Below, piece after piece: positions 1 through 8,614 of a DNA stretch of 64,000 nucleotides. A program made the position numbers and the translations under genes. How positions within the stretch are numbered: position 1 is the stretch's first letter; the number at the start of each line of letters is the position of its first letter. This stretch comes from Corynebacterium tuscaniense (lineage in GTDB: Bacteria > Actinomycetota > Actinomycetes > Mycobacteriales > Mycobacteriaceae). The stretch covers positions 1 to 64,000 of the forward strand of contig NZ_VXKH01000001.1 of NCBI RefSeq assembly GCF_008693065.1, read 5' to 3'. The notes under the pieces were generated by a model. The model was not told the DNA's origin and searched no databases. It was given only the letters and a program-made list of their open reading frames with translations.

Positions 1-232
1 CTTCGATGGTGTCGTCCTCCTCGGCGAGGATTTCCACGAGGGTGCCTGCGACCGGGGAGGGGATTTCGGTGTCGACCTTGTCGGTGGAGACTTCGAGCAG
101 TGGTTCGTCGACCTCGACGGTGTCACCGACGGACTTCAGCCAGGTGGTGATGGTGCCTTCGGTGACGGATTCGCCGAGTTCCGGCATCTCCACATCGGTA
201 GCGTCGCCGGAACCAGCCGCAGGCTTCTCTTC
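1..232. repeat. Direct repeat, copy A (third lipoyl domain of aceF)
   Basis: Positions 1-232 and 346-577 match base for base except two differences (near 153 and 156 in this copy), an in-frame shift of 345 bp (115 codons). The copy may extend past the left window edge. It encodes the third lipoyl domain plus the preceding linker. Confidence 0.95.
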
Positions 233-904
233 CTGCTTGGGTTCCTCTGCCTCGGCAGGCTTTTCGGTCTTGGGCTCGTCTGACTTCGGCTTTTCCTTGG
301 CGGGTGCTGCGTTGGCGTCGCCGATGCGGGCGATGACTGCGCCGACTTCGATGGTGTCGTCCTCCTCGGCGAGGATTTCCACGAGGGTGCCTGCGACCGG
401 GGAGGGGATTTCGGTGTCGACCTTGTCGGTGGAGACTTCGAGCAGTGGTTCGTCGACCTCGACGGTGTCACCAACAGACTTCAGCCAGGTGGTGATGGTG
501 CCTTCGGTGACGGATTCGCCGAGTTCCGGCATCTCCACATCGGTAGCGTCGCCGGAACCAGCCGCAGGCTTCTCTTCTACCTTCGGTGCTTCCTGCTTCG
601 GTGCTTCCTCAGCAGGTTCGTCGGATTTGGCGGAATCGCCGGAGTCATCGGAGGAAGGCTTCTCATCCGCGTCTCCCACGATAGCGATGACGTCACCCAC
701 TTCAACGGTGTCATCTTCTTCAGCCTTAATTTCAAGCAGAACACCCGATACAGGGGAGGGAATTTCCGTGTCGACCTTATCGGTGGAGACCTCGAGCAGC
801 GGTTCGTCGACCTCGACGGTGTCACCAACAGACTTCAGCCAGGTGGTGATGGTGCCTTCGGTGACGGATTCGCCCAGTTCGGGCATCTCAACTGAGTGAG
901 CCAT
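1..904 (-). CDS. aceF: Dihydrolipoamide acyltransferase (E2 of pyruvate dehydrogenase), N-terminal part
   Basis: This is the first 301 residues of the E2 subunit of the 2-oxoacid dehydrogenase complex. The rest lies beyond the left edge. Translation from the ATG at 904-902 gives three lipoyl domains, each with the [13 protein letters not shown] lipoylation motif. The lipoyl-lysines are about residues 43, 161 and 276. The domains are joined by Glu/Lys/Ala/Pro-rich flexible linkers, and the third is cut by the window end. Three N-terminal lipoyl domains are the usual arrangement of corynebacterial AceF, which also serves the hybrid pyruvate/2-oxoglutarate dehydrogenase complex. The peripheral-subunit-binding and catalytic domains are not visible, so pyruvate versus 2-oxoglutarate specificity rests on family knowledge. 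A good ribosome site (GAGGAG) precedes the start. The second and third domains are nearly identical in DNA. Confidence 0.93.
   Translation of the reverse strand, partial: MAHSVEMPELGESVTEGTITTWLKSVGDTVEVDEPLLEVSTDKVDTEIPSPVSGVLLEIKAEEDDTVEVGDVIAIVGDADEKPSSDDSGDSAKSDEPAEEAPKQEAPKVEEKPAAGSGDATDVEMPELGESVTEGTITTWLKSVGDTVEVDEPLLEVSTDKVDTEIPSPVAGTLVEILAEEDDTIEVGAVIARIGDANAAPAKEKPKSDEPKTEKPAEAEEPKQEEKPAAGSGDATDVEMPELGESVTEGTITTWLKSVGDTVEVDEPLLEVSTDKVDTEIPSPVAGTLVEILAEEDDTIE
346..577. repeat. Direct repeat, copy B (second lipoyl domain of aceF)
   Basis: Second copy of the 232-bp repeat at 1-232. The first lipoyl domain (about 670-900) is related, shifted by 354 bp (118 codons), but clearly more diverged in its first half. 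Confidence 0.95.
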
Positions 905-1009
905 TATGTTTAAGTCTCCTCTACAACTTTGCAGACGTTTATCCGCACCTAGCGTACCCGCTTCGCTGTTTTCGCGTTCGACTAGTGAGGGGTTAGGAAT
1001 CACGTGACA

Positions 1010-1015
1010 TAAGAT
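1010..1015 (+). promoter_or_regulatory. Candidate -10 element of a leaderless promoter
   Basis: TAAGAT ends 7 nt before a GTG at 1023. There is no Shine-Dalgarno sequence, and the geometry places the transcription start on the start codon. The same layout recurs at several genes in the window. Confidence 0.5.
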
Positions 1016-1022
1016 GTGGTGC

Positions 1023-1418
1023 GTGTTCAATCTCTTTGGCTCCCGCAAGAAGCCCTCTGCCTTCAAGCCGCCGCGCGGTCCGGGGGAGACCGTGCGCCCG
1101 CACGACGCCCAGTACTTGAAGGAATGGGTGGCGGATAAAGGCTTCGTGGAGGGGTTTGTGGAGCCAGAGACGATGGTTAACGAGATGTCTGTTGTTCTCG
1201 TCGCTGAAAATGGGGAGTACACGCGCCGCAAAATTGGGGGTCCGAAGGGGATTGATGCGGTGGGCAAGTTGCTGGGTATTCCGCTTTACGACGTCGAGGA
1301 GACCGGCTACCCCGACCGCATGCGCAAACGCATTGAACAGGAACGCATCCTGCGTAAACGCGCTGAGCAAAGGGAACGCCGCGCTAAGTTTGAGCGCGGC
1401 GAAGACCCCAACCTGTAG
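1023..1418 (+). CDS. Small conserved hypothetical protein
   Basis: A 131-residue, highly charged, probably cytoplasmic protein of unknown function. It has no signal peptide or membrane segment. The C-terminus (about residues 100-131) is a run of Arg/Lys/Glu that should form a basic helix. I chose GTG 1023 because TAAGAT ends exactly 7 nt upstream. An in-frame ATG at 1014 would add three residues but overlaps that -10 element. A short protein at this place, between aceF and pepA on the opposite strand, is also found in C. glutamicum. It ends 12 bp before the convergent pepA stop with no obvious terminator. I do not recognise a functional family. Confidence 0.75.
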   Translation: MFNLFGSRKKPSAFKPPRGPGETVRPHDAQYLKEWVADKGFVEGFVEPETMVNEMSVVLVAENGEYTRRKIGGPKGIDAVGKLLGIPLYDVEETGYPDRMRKRIEQERILRKRAEQRERRAKFERGEDPNL

Positions 1419-1430
1419 TGGTTTAGATAG

Positions 1431-2906
1431 TTATTTTTCAGCCAGCTGTGTGAGCGTATCCACGATGGTGCGCACCGGAACACCCGTTGCGCGGGACGGT
1501 GTGTACCCGTGGGCGCCACCGGTGTTCCAGGCTGGGCTGGCAACGTCGATATGCGCCCACTGGATACCTTCACCCACGAACTTGGCTAGGTATGTTGCGG
1601 CGAATTCCATGCCGCCAAAGCGGTCCGCGTTGGTGTTCTTGATGTCAGCGACGGCGGACTTGATCTCCTCATCGTGCTCCTCCAACATCGGCATGGCCCA
1701 GCCCGGCTCGTCCAGTTCACGGGCAGTTTCTGCGATAGCATCACGCAGGTCATCCGAACCCATGACACCGAAGGTGCGCTTACCCAGGGCCACCATCTGT
1801 GCGCCGGTGAGCGTGGATGTTTCAATGAGATAGTCCGGGTTGTACTCGCTAGCGCGTGCAATGGCATCAGCCAGAACCAAACGGCCCTCCGCATCGGTAT
1901 TGATCACTTCGCTGGTGATCCCCCCGTAATGGGTAATCACATCGCCGGGGCGCTGGGCGGATCCAGACGGCATGTTCTCCGCCATGGCCATCCACGCATC
2001 AATGCGGACCGGAATATTCAGCGCAGCGGCAGCACACGTTGCGGCTAATACAGCAGCAGATCCGCCCATGTCCATGACCATCTGCTCCATGCCGGAAGCC
2101 GGCTTCAAGGAAATACCGCCGGTATCAAAAGCGATGCCTTTGCCGACGAGCGCCACAGACGTCGTAGCACTCTCCGGCGCCCAGGTGAGGTGCACCAAGC
2201 GCGGTGGGTTCTCAGAGCCCTGGCCTACGGCCGTGATGCCGCCGAAACCCTTCGCCTCCAGTTCTTTCTCGTCGAGGACTTCTACCGTCAGGCCGGATGC
2301 CTCACCAACGGTGCGCGCGAGTTCCGCGTAATTGGAGGGGTAGAGCAGATTGGAGGGGGTGTTGACCAAATCACGAGCAAGTGTCACCGCATGGCAGATG
2401 CTCACTGCAGCGTCGAACTCAGCGTGGTTATCTTCTTTGCCCACGACGGTGATGAGGGAGGATTCATCCTTCTCCTCGTTCTTCTTCAACCCGTCATAGG
2501 CGTATCCGCCGAGCAGGAGGCCTTCCACGACGGGGCGCACACCAAAATCAGCACTAACGACGGCGCGCTCGGTTCCCTTGAGCGCACGTGCAGCAGCACC
2601 CATCGCGCGCCGCACAGCAGTGTCGGTGGAATGAGACCCATCATTATCACCCAGTCCCACGGCAATGAACAGGGTGCCGTCCACCACAACCTTGGTTACT
2701 TCACCCGCGGAACCTTTCGCACCAAGAGCCTCTAAGGCCTCAAGGAGACCCTCCTTGGTCAGCTGAGAAACCGGCAGTTCTAGACCCTCGCCGGATGACA
2801 CCGGGATGATGCGTGCGGCGTCCTCGGGAACGTCGATAGCAAACTCGATCTGGGCAAGACGGCCGTGCGAGGGCAGAACGTCAATGAAATGGGGCAAAAC
2901 AGCCAT
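1431..2906 (-). CDS. pepA: Leucyl aminopeptidase, M17 family
   Basis: A cytoplasmic di-metal exopeptidase that releases N-terminal residues such as leucine from peptides. The 491-residue product has the M17 layout: a variable N-terminal macro-like domain to about residue 165, then the catalytic domain. In the latter I see GKGIAFDTGGISLK (metal and active-site Lys region) and the diagnostic NTDAEGRLVLADA signature. Length is normal for PepA. The start is supported by AAGGAGG 9-10 nt upstream. The gene is divergent from ilvE and convergent with the small gene at 1023. Confidence 0.95.
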   Translation of the reverse strand: MAVLPHFIDVLPSHGRLAQIEFAIDVPEDAARIIPVSSGEGLELPVSQLTKEGLLEALEALGAKGSAGEVTKVVVDGTLFIAVGLGDNDGSHSTDTAVRRAMGAAARALKGTERAVVSADFGVRPVVEGLLLGGYAYDGLKKNEEKDESSLITVVGKEDNHAEFDAAVSICHAVTLARDLVNTPSNLLYPSNYAELARTVGEASGLTVEVLDEKELEAKGFGGITAVGQGSENPPRLVHLTWAPESATTSVALVGKGIAFDTGGISLKPASGMEQMVMDMGGSAAVLAATCAAAALNIPVRIDAWMAMAENMPSGSAQRPGDVITHYGGITSEVINTDAEGRLVLADAIARASEYNPDYLIETSTLTGAQMVALGKRTFGVMGSDDLRDAIAETARELDEPGWAMPMLEEHDEEIKSAVADIKNTNADRFGGMEFAATYLAKFVGEGIQWAHIDVASPAWNTGGAHGYTPSRATGVPVRTIVDTLTQLAEK

Positions 2907-2987
2907 GGGGTGCTAGATCCTCCTTGTTATAAAGGTCTTTCTTCTTCGCCCCGATACTACTGACGGTGACCGTGTTCACCCGCGGAG

Positions 2988-2993
2988 TATGCT
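2988..2993 (+). promoter_or_regulatory. Candidate -10 element of ilvE (leaderless)
   Basis: TATGCT ends 8 nt before the ilvE ATG at 3002. The only purine-rich stretch (AAAGG) lies too close to the ATG to act as a normal ribosome site, so a leaderless mRNA is likely. Confidence 0.45.
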
Positions 2994-3001
2994 TCAAAGG
3001 C

Positions 3002-4111
3002 ATGACACAGCTGGATTTCACCGTGACGAAGAATGAAAACCCGGCCACCGCTGAAGAGCGCGCCGCTATCCTTGCCAACCCTGCGTTTGGTAGGCAGTTC
3101 ACCGACCACATGGTCAGCATTGACTGGACCCAAGACAAGGGCTGGCACAACGCACAGGTCCGCCCCTATGAAAACCTTTCTTTTGATCCGGCCAGCATGG
3201 TGTTCCACTACGGCCAGGCCATCTTTGAAGGCCTGAAGGCTTACCGCCATGCCGACGGCGCCATTGTGACCTTCCGCCCGGAGCAGAATGCTCAGCGCAT
3301 GCAGAGGTCTGCAGAGCGCTTGGCCATGCCGGAGCTGCCGGAGGATGTGTTTATTGAATCCCTGCGTCAGCTCGTGGACATCGACCAGGACTGGGTGCCC
3401 GCTGCAGGTGGGGAAGCATCGCTGTACCTGCGTCCCTTTATGATCTCCACGCAGGTCGGTCTGGGTGTACACCCGTCGGACAGCTACACCTACATCCTCA
3501 TCGCTTCGCCCGCCGGTGCTTATTTCTCCGGTGGTGTGAGCCCCGTCAAGGTGTGGATCAGTGAAGATTATGTTCGTGCCGCGCCGGGAGGAACCGGTGC
3601 TGCCAAGTTCGCTGGTAATTACGCAGCATCACTGCTTGCTCAGGCGCAGGCGGAAGACAAGGGCTGCGACCAAGTTGTGTGGCTCGATGCGATTGACCGC
3701 AAATATATTGAGGAAATGGGCGGCATGAACCTCATGTTCGTCTACGGCTCCGGCGATGACGCCAAGGTGGTCACCCCGGCTCTGTCCGGCTCTCTGCTGC
3801 CAGGCATTACTCGTCAGTCGCTACTTCAGGTTGCGAAGGATCTTGGTTACGCCACCGAAGAAGCCCGCATTTCTGTTGAGGACTGGAAAAACGATGTTGC
3901 CTCCGGCGCTATGACCGAAACCATGGCGTGCGGTACCGCTGCGGTGGTCACCCCGGTTGGGCACGTTGTGGGCAATAACGTTGACTTCACCATCAACGGC
4001 AACGAGGCAGGGGAGATCACCATGAAGATGCGTGAGCGCCTGACGTCTATCCAGCGTGGTGAGTTCGAAGACACCCACGGGTGGCTGCACACCCTCGTTC
4101 CTTCTAACTAA
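3002..4111 (+). CDS. ilvE: Branched-chain amino acid aminotransferase
   Basis: This PLP enzyme carries out the last step of valine, isoleucine and leucine synthesis, moving the amino group from glutamate to the 2-oxo acids. It is a fold-type IV aminotransferase of 369 residues, typical for the actinobacterial enzyme. The PLP-binding Lys is K202 within GGTGAAKFAGNYAAS. The phosphate-binding C-terminal motif is MTETMACGTAAVVTPV. I start at ATG 3002 (MTQLDFTVTKNEN), which matches the family N-terminus. An in-frame ATG at 2966 would add 12 residues, but it lies upstream of the putative -10 element. The gene is monocistronic and convergent with cobT 15 bp away. Confidence 0.95.
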   Translation: MTQLDFTVTKNENPATAEERAAILANPAFGRQFTDHMVSIDWTQDKGWHNAQVRPYENLSFDPASMVFHYGQAIFEGLKAYRHADGAIVTFRPEQNAQRMQRSAERLAMPELPEDVFIESLRQLVDIDQDWVPAAGGEASLYLRPFMISTQVGLGVHPSDSYTYILIASPAGAYFSGGVSPVKVWISEDYVRAAPGGTGAAKFAGNYAASLLAQAQAEDKGCDQVVWLDAIDRKYIEEMGGMNLMFVYGSGDDAKVVTPALSGSLLPGITRQSLLQVAKDLGYATEEARISVEDWKNDVASGAMTETMACGTAAVVTPVGHVVGNNVDFTINGNEAGEITMKMRERLTSIQRGEFEDTHGWLHTLVPSN

Positions 4112-4126
4112 ATCTAGTCAGCATGG

Positions 4127-5143
4127 CTAGGCGGTTTGGCTGCGCATCTCATCGCCGACCAACTCAACGGCAGAGATGATCAGCGGCAGAACGGCCGCAG
4201 CACCTGCACCTTGGCCGGTGGACATGTTGAGTGTGGCCACCGGTGTGAGGTCCAGTGCTTGCAGACAAATAGTGGTACACGGTTCGGGACTGGCCTGTCC
4301 CGCTATAAGCCACTGCTTGGTGCCTGGGGCGACGCGCTCGGCGACGTAGGCGGCGAGGGCGGTATAGGCGCCGCCGATAAGCACGGGCGTACGCCGCACC
4401 GCGCACTGCGCAATGAATGCGGTCAGCGCAACGAAATCTGGCGCGGAAATAGCCTGCAGAACGCGGGCAACATCATTGTGGAAACCGCGCGCGCGGAACA
4501 TCGCATCGCGCACCGCGGACACCTTGACCTTCCACACTTCATCATTGATTCCGCTGCCACGCCCCACCGCGACAACTGGTTCGGTGAATGTGAGCGTGCC
4601 CAGAACGGCGGCCGCCACCGTCGTGTTAGCCACGCCGAGGTCACCGGCGACTAACAGGTCAACTCCAGAGTCAATCTCCCGATCCGCCGTGGCGGCACCG
4701 AGCTCAGAGGCGGCGAAGAACTCTTCTTGCGTCATGGCATCGGCGACATCAATCTGGCCGGAACCAGCGCGAATGGCAGCGGCATCATGCTTCAGGCTCA
4801 CATCAACGAGGTGCACGGAAGCGTCTACGCGCTGCGCCAACGTGTTGACGGGGGCCGCACCGGAGCTGATCTCCTGTGCCTGGACGATGGACGCTTCCGG
4901 CGTGAATGCCGAAACACCGCGCTCGGCGACACCGTGATCACCCGCGAAAATGATGACACGTGACGTTGTGATTGGGCGTGGAGGAGCCTCACCCTGACAC
5001 CCAGCCATCCACGCACCGATACTGGCCAAACGCCCAAACGACGCGGCCCGCGGGTTGAGCGTCATCGCCTCCTTCACCTGAGCCTGCGCGGAAAGGTCAG
5101 GGGAGGGAACCGGCGGGAAAGTGAAGCCGTCAGTGAAACGCAC
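4127..5143 (-). CDS. cobT: Nicotinate-nucleotide:dimethylbenzimidazole phosphoribosyltransferase-like CobT
   Basis: CobT activates the lower ligand of cobalamin by moving phosphoribose from nicotinate mononucleotide to 5,6-dimethylbenzimidazole. The 338-residue product keeps the fold signatures IFAGDHGVAERGVSAF (residues 65-80) and AGDLGVANTTVAAAV. However, the C-terminal motif that reads RLGEGSGA or similar in the family is MSTGQGAGA here. Gln311 therefore sits where the catalytic Glu (Glu317 of the Salmonella enzyme) is expected, and Asp168 sits where Salmonella has Glu174. No cobU or cobS is adjacent. A GTG start lies 8 nt after the DUF3043 stop with AGGA upstream, so the two genes are probably co-transcribed. 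Family membership is secure. Activity is in doubt. Confidence 0.88.
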   Translation of the reverse strand: MRFTDGFTFPPVPSPDLSAQAQVKEAMTLNPRAASFGRLASIGAWMAGCQGEAPPRPITTSRVIIFAGDHGVAERGVSAFTPEASIVQAQEISSGAAPVNTLAQRVDASVHLVDVSLKHDAAAIRAGSGQIDVADAMTQEEFFAASELGAATADREIDSGVDLLVAGDLGVANTTVAAAVLGTLTFTEPVVAVGRGSGINDEVWKVKVSAVRDAMFRARGFHNDVARVLQAISAPDFVALTAFIAQCAVRRTPVLIGGAYTALAAYVAERVAPGTKQWLIAGQASPEPCTTICLQALDLTPVATLNMSTGQGAGAAAVLPLIISAVELVGDEMRSQTA

Positions 5144-5151
5144 GGTGGGTC

Positions 5152-5853
5152 CTAGACGTTGTCGCCGATAGCAACCTGCGGTTTCGGCGTACGCCAGTTA
5201 CGCGGCTGGGAAGCGCGCGAGAAAGCATACATACCCAAGCCGAAACCAGTCTCTGTGGAATCCGGGAACTTGGCGCGCACCGCCTTGTTTGCGCGCTTGC
5301 CAATGAAGATGCCTTCCGCGAACGTGGCCAGGATGAACACCATCGCAGCCACAGACAACACCGCAGCGACATCTGGGAAGAACTGGCCCAACAGCATGAT
5401 TACCAGGAGGACAAGCGCGCCCGGCATGACAAAGTTGGACAGGAAACGCCTGGAATCAACCCAGTCACGTACATAGCGGCGGACCTCGCCCTTGTCGCGG
5501 TCGAGCAAGTAGCGCTCATCGCCAGCATCCATCTTCGCCTGGATGTCCCTATTCTGAGCACGACGCTCAGCGCGTTCCTGCTTCTTGTATTCCTTCCACT
5601 CCTCTTTGGGCATGGAAGCTTTCATTTCCTTGCGTTTCTGAGCAGCTTGAGCCCGGCTCATTGCATTCGGATCACGCACGATGCCACGCTTAATCTCCTG
5701 CTCATGGCGCTTCGGAGTCGGTCGCCCCTTCGGCGGGGTGTAGCCTTTCGGCAGCTTCTTCTCCGGCTCGCTAGCTGTGGTGGGCTCAGCAGTGGAAGAG
5801 TTAGTGCTTGCGGGGGCTTTGGGCGCATCAGATTTTTGCCAGGGGAGTTTCAC
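5152..5853 (-). CDS. DUF3043 membrane protein
   Basis: A 233-residue actinobacterial membrane protein of unknown function. The N-terminal 130 residues are strongly charged, with a Pro/Thr/Lys-rich stretch followed by Lys/Arg/Glu-rich helices. Two hydrophobic segments follow at about residues 142-162 and 165-185, and the C-terminal tail is basic. This layout fits the DUF3043 family. The start is GTG 5853. TAGCCT ends 7 nt upstream, so the mRNA may be leaderless, although AGAGAG could also act as a weak ribosome site. It is the first gene of a likely two-gene unit with cobT. The pairing is conserved in related actinobacteria as far as I recall but gives no firm functional clue. Confidence 0.82.
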   Translation of the reverse strand: MKLPWQKSDAPKAPASTNSSTAEPTTASEPEKKLPKGYTPPKGRPTPKRHEQEIKRGIVRDPNAMSRAQAAQKRKEMKASMPKEEWKEYKKQERAERRAQNRDIQAKMDAGDERYLLDRDKGEVRRYVRDWVDSRRFLSNFVMPGALVLLVIMLLGQFFPDVAAVLSVAAMVFILATFAEGIFIGKRANKAVRAKFPDSTETGFGLGMYAFSRASQPRNWRTPKPQVAIGDNV

Positions 5854-5860
5854 GCTCTCT

Positions 5861-5866
5861 AGGCTA
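5861..5866 (-). promoter_or_regulatory. Candidate -10 element (leaderless) of the DUF3043-cobT unit
   Basis: On the minus strand TAGCCT ends 7 nt before the GTG start at 5853. Confidence 0.45.
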
Positions 5867-6024
5867 CAAAATCATTTCACCCGGTTGGGAATATGGGGCA
5901 AGGGCAGATGCGTTATGGGGTACAAAGGGGTCTCACCTGGACAAGTTAGGGTGGACTAGCATCCGGGCTGGAAGCCAGCGTAGGCTCGGGACCCAACACG
6001 ATAAAGGCTAAGGAGAGACGATCC

Positions 6025-6369
6025 ATGACTGCACCGACTTCCGCCACCGGCGTAGAGCTCACTGAGGCTGCAGCAGCAAAGGCAAAGGCGCTGCTTGATC
6101 AGGAGGGCCGTGATGACCTGTCTTTGCGCATCGCCGTCCAGCCTGGTGGTTGCGCTGGCTTGCGCTATCAGCTGTACTTCGACGACCGTGACCTGGACGG
6201 CGACAAATCCGACGTTGTCGGAGGCGTACGTCTTGTCGTGGACAAGATGAGCGTGCCTTACCTGTCTGGTGCGAAGATTGACTTCGCGGACACGATTGAG
6301 CAGCAGGGCTTCACCATTGATAACCCGAACGCCGGCGGTTCCTGCGCCTGCGGTGATTCCTTCAACTAA
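6025..6369 (+). CDS. erpA: A-type iron-sulfur cluster carrier (HesB/IscA/ErpA family)
   Basis: This small cytoplasmic scaffold passes Fe-S clusters to apo-proteins. The 114-residue product has the three invariant cysteines: C43 in PGGCAGLRY, and C107 and C109 in the C-terminal SCACGDSF. Length and spacing are standard. AAGGAGAG sits about 11 nt before ATG 6025. In Corynebacterium a gene of this family lies between cobT and ltsA, next to the respiratory genes, where Rieske and other Fe-S proteins need clusters. It is followed at once by a strong terminator. ErpA versus IscA cannot be separated from sequence alone. Confidence 0.92.
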   Translation: MTAPTSATGVELTEAAAAKAKALLDQEGRDDLSLRIAVQPGGCAGLRYQLYFDDRDLDGDKSDVVGGVRLVVDKMSVPYLSGAKIDFADTIEQQGFTIDNPNAGGSCACGDSFN

Positions 6370-6377
6370 AACTAAGC

Positions 6378-6418
6378 AACCGGGGCTGTCCTTGTGATTG
6401 GGGCAGCCCCGGTTTTTG
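6378..6418. terminator. Rho-independent terminator, probably bidirectional
   Basis: AACCGGGGCTG (6378-6388) pairs perfectly with CAGCCCCGGTT (6404-6414), followed by a T run. It lies between the convergent erpA and ltsA genes. Confidence 0.93.
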
Positions 6419-6492
6419 TCTGTTCGGGGTGGCTCGGGGCCGCGGTACGGACAACCTGTCGCGTCGCCGCTTAGCGCCGAAGCCGGGCGGAC

Positions 6493-8415
6493 TTAAAGGT
6501 CCACAGGGTAATCCTTCTGTTCAATACCTGGGTCGATGCGGTGTTCCACGAAGATACCGTGCCAGACCATGAAGGCGAGGACGGTCCACAGGCGGCGTGA
6601 GTGGTCGGAGACTCCATCGCGGTGCTCCTTGAGCATCTCCAGCACCGCAGGTTTGTTGAAGATCTCCTCGGTCTGGGACTCGTTGATGGTCTGCTGCGCC
6701 CAGCCGTACAGTTCATCGCCGGCTAGCCAGTGGCGCATAGGCACCGGGAAGCCGAGCTTCTTGCGGTGGAGGACGTGTGGCGGAACGATCTGCTCCATGG
6801 CCTTGCGCAATGCGTACTTCGTTGTGCCGTGGGCGATCTTCAGATCTGCCGGGATGGTCTCTGCAACGGCAAAGACTTCCTTATCCAGGAAGGGCACGCG
6901 CAGCTCAAGGGAGTGCGCCATGTTGATCTTGTCGGCCTTCACCAGAATGTCGCCGCGCATCCAGGTGAACAGGTCTAGGTGCTGCATACGTGCAACTGGG
7001 TCCATATTCTTGGATTCCGCATAGATCGGGGCGGTGACCTCACGGTGATCCCATTCCGGCTTCGCCCACGGCAGAACACGCTTCAGCTGCTGGTAATTAA
7101 AGGAGCGCGCATTGCCGTAGTAGCGGGTCTCCATCGGGGTTGTGCCACGCTCGAGCAGGGACTTACCCTTCATTCCCTCCGGGAGAACCTGGCTCAACTT
7201 GTTCAGCCCCTTTAAAAGAGGGGAGGGGAGCTTCTCAAACGGTGCGAGGGAAAGTGGCTCCTTGTAAATGGTGTAGCCACCGAAAAGTTCGTCCGCACCC
7301 TCGCCGGATAGCACTACTTTCACGTGCTTACGGGCCTCCTGCGCCACGAAGTACAGCGGCACCAACGAGGGATCAGCCACTGGGTCATCGAGGTACCACA
7401 TGATTTTTGGGATCGCGTCGGCATACTCTTCAGGCGAAACAATCTTCACGATGTGCTCTACACCAATCGCCTCAGCGGACTCCGCAGCCACGTCGACCTC
7501 GGAGTAGCCCTCACGCTCAAAGCCAGTGGTGAAGGTTAAAAGATTCGGGTTATGGCGCTTGGCCAGCGTTGCAATTGCCGTTGAATCAATGCCGCCAGAC
7601 AAGAAGGAGCCCACAGTGACATCAGCGCGCATGTGCTTTTCGACGGAATCCTCCAACACCGCCGCAATCCTGTCAAACAGCTTCTGTTCCTCCCCGGACT
7701 TCACCGAAATGACGTTGAACTTCGGTGCGAAGTAGCGCTTTGCCTCGACATTGCCACCGGGCTTGAGGGTGACAGTGCAGCCGGACTCGACGCGTCGAAT
7801 AGCAGAGTGCAGGCTTTCAGGCTCTGGGACGTACTGGAGATCGACGTAATGCTCGATGGCACGGTAGTCCAAGTCGAGGTTCAGTCCGAGTTCTGGGGCC
7901 ATTTCCAAGATGGCCTTCTTCTCGGAGGAGAAGACGGTGCCGGCTTCCGTAGTGGCGTAGTAGAGAGGTTTAATGCCGAACTGGTCACGCGCGGCGAACA
8001 TGACCTTGTCCTGCGTATCCCAGATCACAATGGCGAACATGCCACGCAGGTGATTGACTACATCCGCACCCCAGTGGTGGTAGCCCACCACGATTGTTTC
8101 GGAGTCGCCCTCAGTATTGAATGTGTAGCCGAAGCCAGACAGCTCCTCGCGTAGCTCCACATAGTTGTAGATCTCACCGTTGAAGGTCAGCGCGTAGCGC
8201 TCGGGATTATCGGACGGACCCCAGCGCAGTGGCTGGTGGGAATGCTCAAGATCAATGATGGCCAGGCGGTTAAAGCCAAAAACTGCATCATCGTCATTCC
8301 ACGTCCCTGCTGCGTCCGGGCCTCGGTGGCGGAAACAGGGGAGGGCCCGCTGTGCAGCATCGACAAAGCGAGGCGCATCGGAATTGCTGGTCAGCATGGC
8401 GAGTAGACCGCACAT
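6493..8415 (-). CDS. ltsA: Asparagine synthase, glutamine-hydrolysing (LtsA)
   Basis: An ATP-dependent amidotransferase of 640 residues. The N-terminal Ntn-type glutaminase domain begins MCGLLAML with the Cys2 nucleophile and contains FRHRGPDAAGTW and LTFNGEIYNY. The C-terminal synthetase domain (from about residue 240) has the PP-loop SFLSGGIDSTAIA. In C. glutamicum the gene at this position, ltsA, is needed for lysozyme and temperature resistance. It is thought to amidate a cell-wall target such as diaminopimelate side chains rather than only to make free asparagine. That role is transferred by synteny and not shown here. AAGGAG lies about 11 nt before the start. Confidence 0.94.
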   Translation of the reverse strand: MCGLLAMLTSNSDAPRFVDAAQRALPCFRHRGPDAAGTWNDDDAVFGFNRLAIIDLEHSHQPLRWGPSDNPERYALTFNGEIYNYVELREELSGFGYTFNTEGDSETIVVGYHHWGADVVNHLRGMFAIVIWDTQDKVMFAARDQFGIKPLYYATTEAGTVFSSEKKAILEMAPELGLNLDLDYRAIEHYVDLQYVPEPESLHSAIRRVESGCTVTLKPGGNVEAKRYFAPKFNVISVKSGEEQKLFDRIAAVLEDSVEKHMRADVTVGSFLSGGIDSTAIATLAKRHNPNLLTFTTGFEREGYSEVDVAAESAEAIGVEHIVKIVSPEEYADAIPKIMWYLDDPVADPSLVPLYFVAQEARKHVKVVLSGEGADELFGGYTIYKEPLSLAPFEKLPSPLLKGLNKLSQVLPEGMKGKSLLERGTTPMETRYYGNARSFNYQQLKRVLPWAKPEWDHREVTAPIYAESKNMDPVARMQHLDLFTWMRGDILVKADKINMAHSLELRVPFLDKEVFAVAETIPADLKIAHGTTKYALRKAMEQIVPPHVLHRKKLGFPVPMRHWLAGDELYGWAQQTINESQTEEIFNKPAVLEMLKEHRDGVSDHSRRLWTVLAFMVWHGIFVEHRIDPGIEQKDYPVDL

Positions 8416-8598
8416 GGGTGGGTGCTCCTTAACTCACGAAAGTGATGGGAAATAGGTGGATAGCTCTCCCAACAATAGAAGCCGGATAGTCACACATGGG
8501 AATCACCGTGCGCGTGGCAGGTGAATGGGGAAGAACGCACCACCTTTAGCCCGTCCCCGATAGGGGTGCAACTTCCGGATGATGTTGTTTTGGGTATG

Positions 8599-8614
8599 TG
8601 TGATTGCGGTTACG
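8599..8614. promoter_or_regulatory. Possible GlxR (CRP-family) binding site, weak
   Basis: TGTGATTGCGGTTACG matches the first half of TGTGA-N6-TCACA exactly and three of five bases in the second half. GlxR is known to control the cytochrome bc1-aa3 genes in C. glutamicum, which makes the place plausible. Confidence 0.35.

Noticed and set aside
6-899. A plus-strand open frame coding a repetitive Ser-rich protein that looks like a surface adhesin
   Set aside because: It is the antisense of the aceF lipoyl repeats. The minus strand gives clear lipoyl domains with conserved lysines and a ribosome site, and the Ser-rich repeats are only their mirror.
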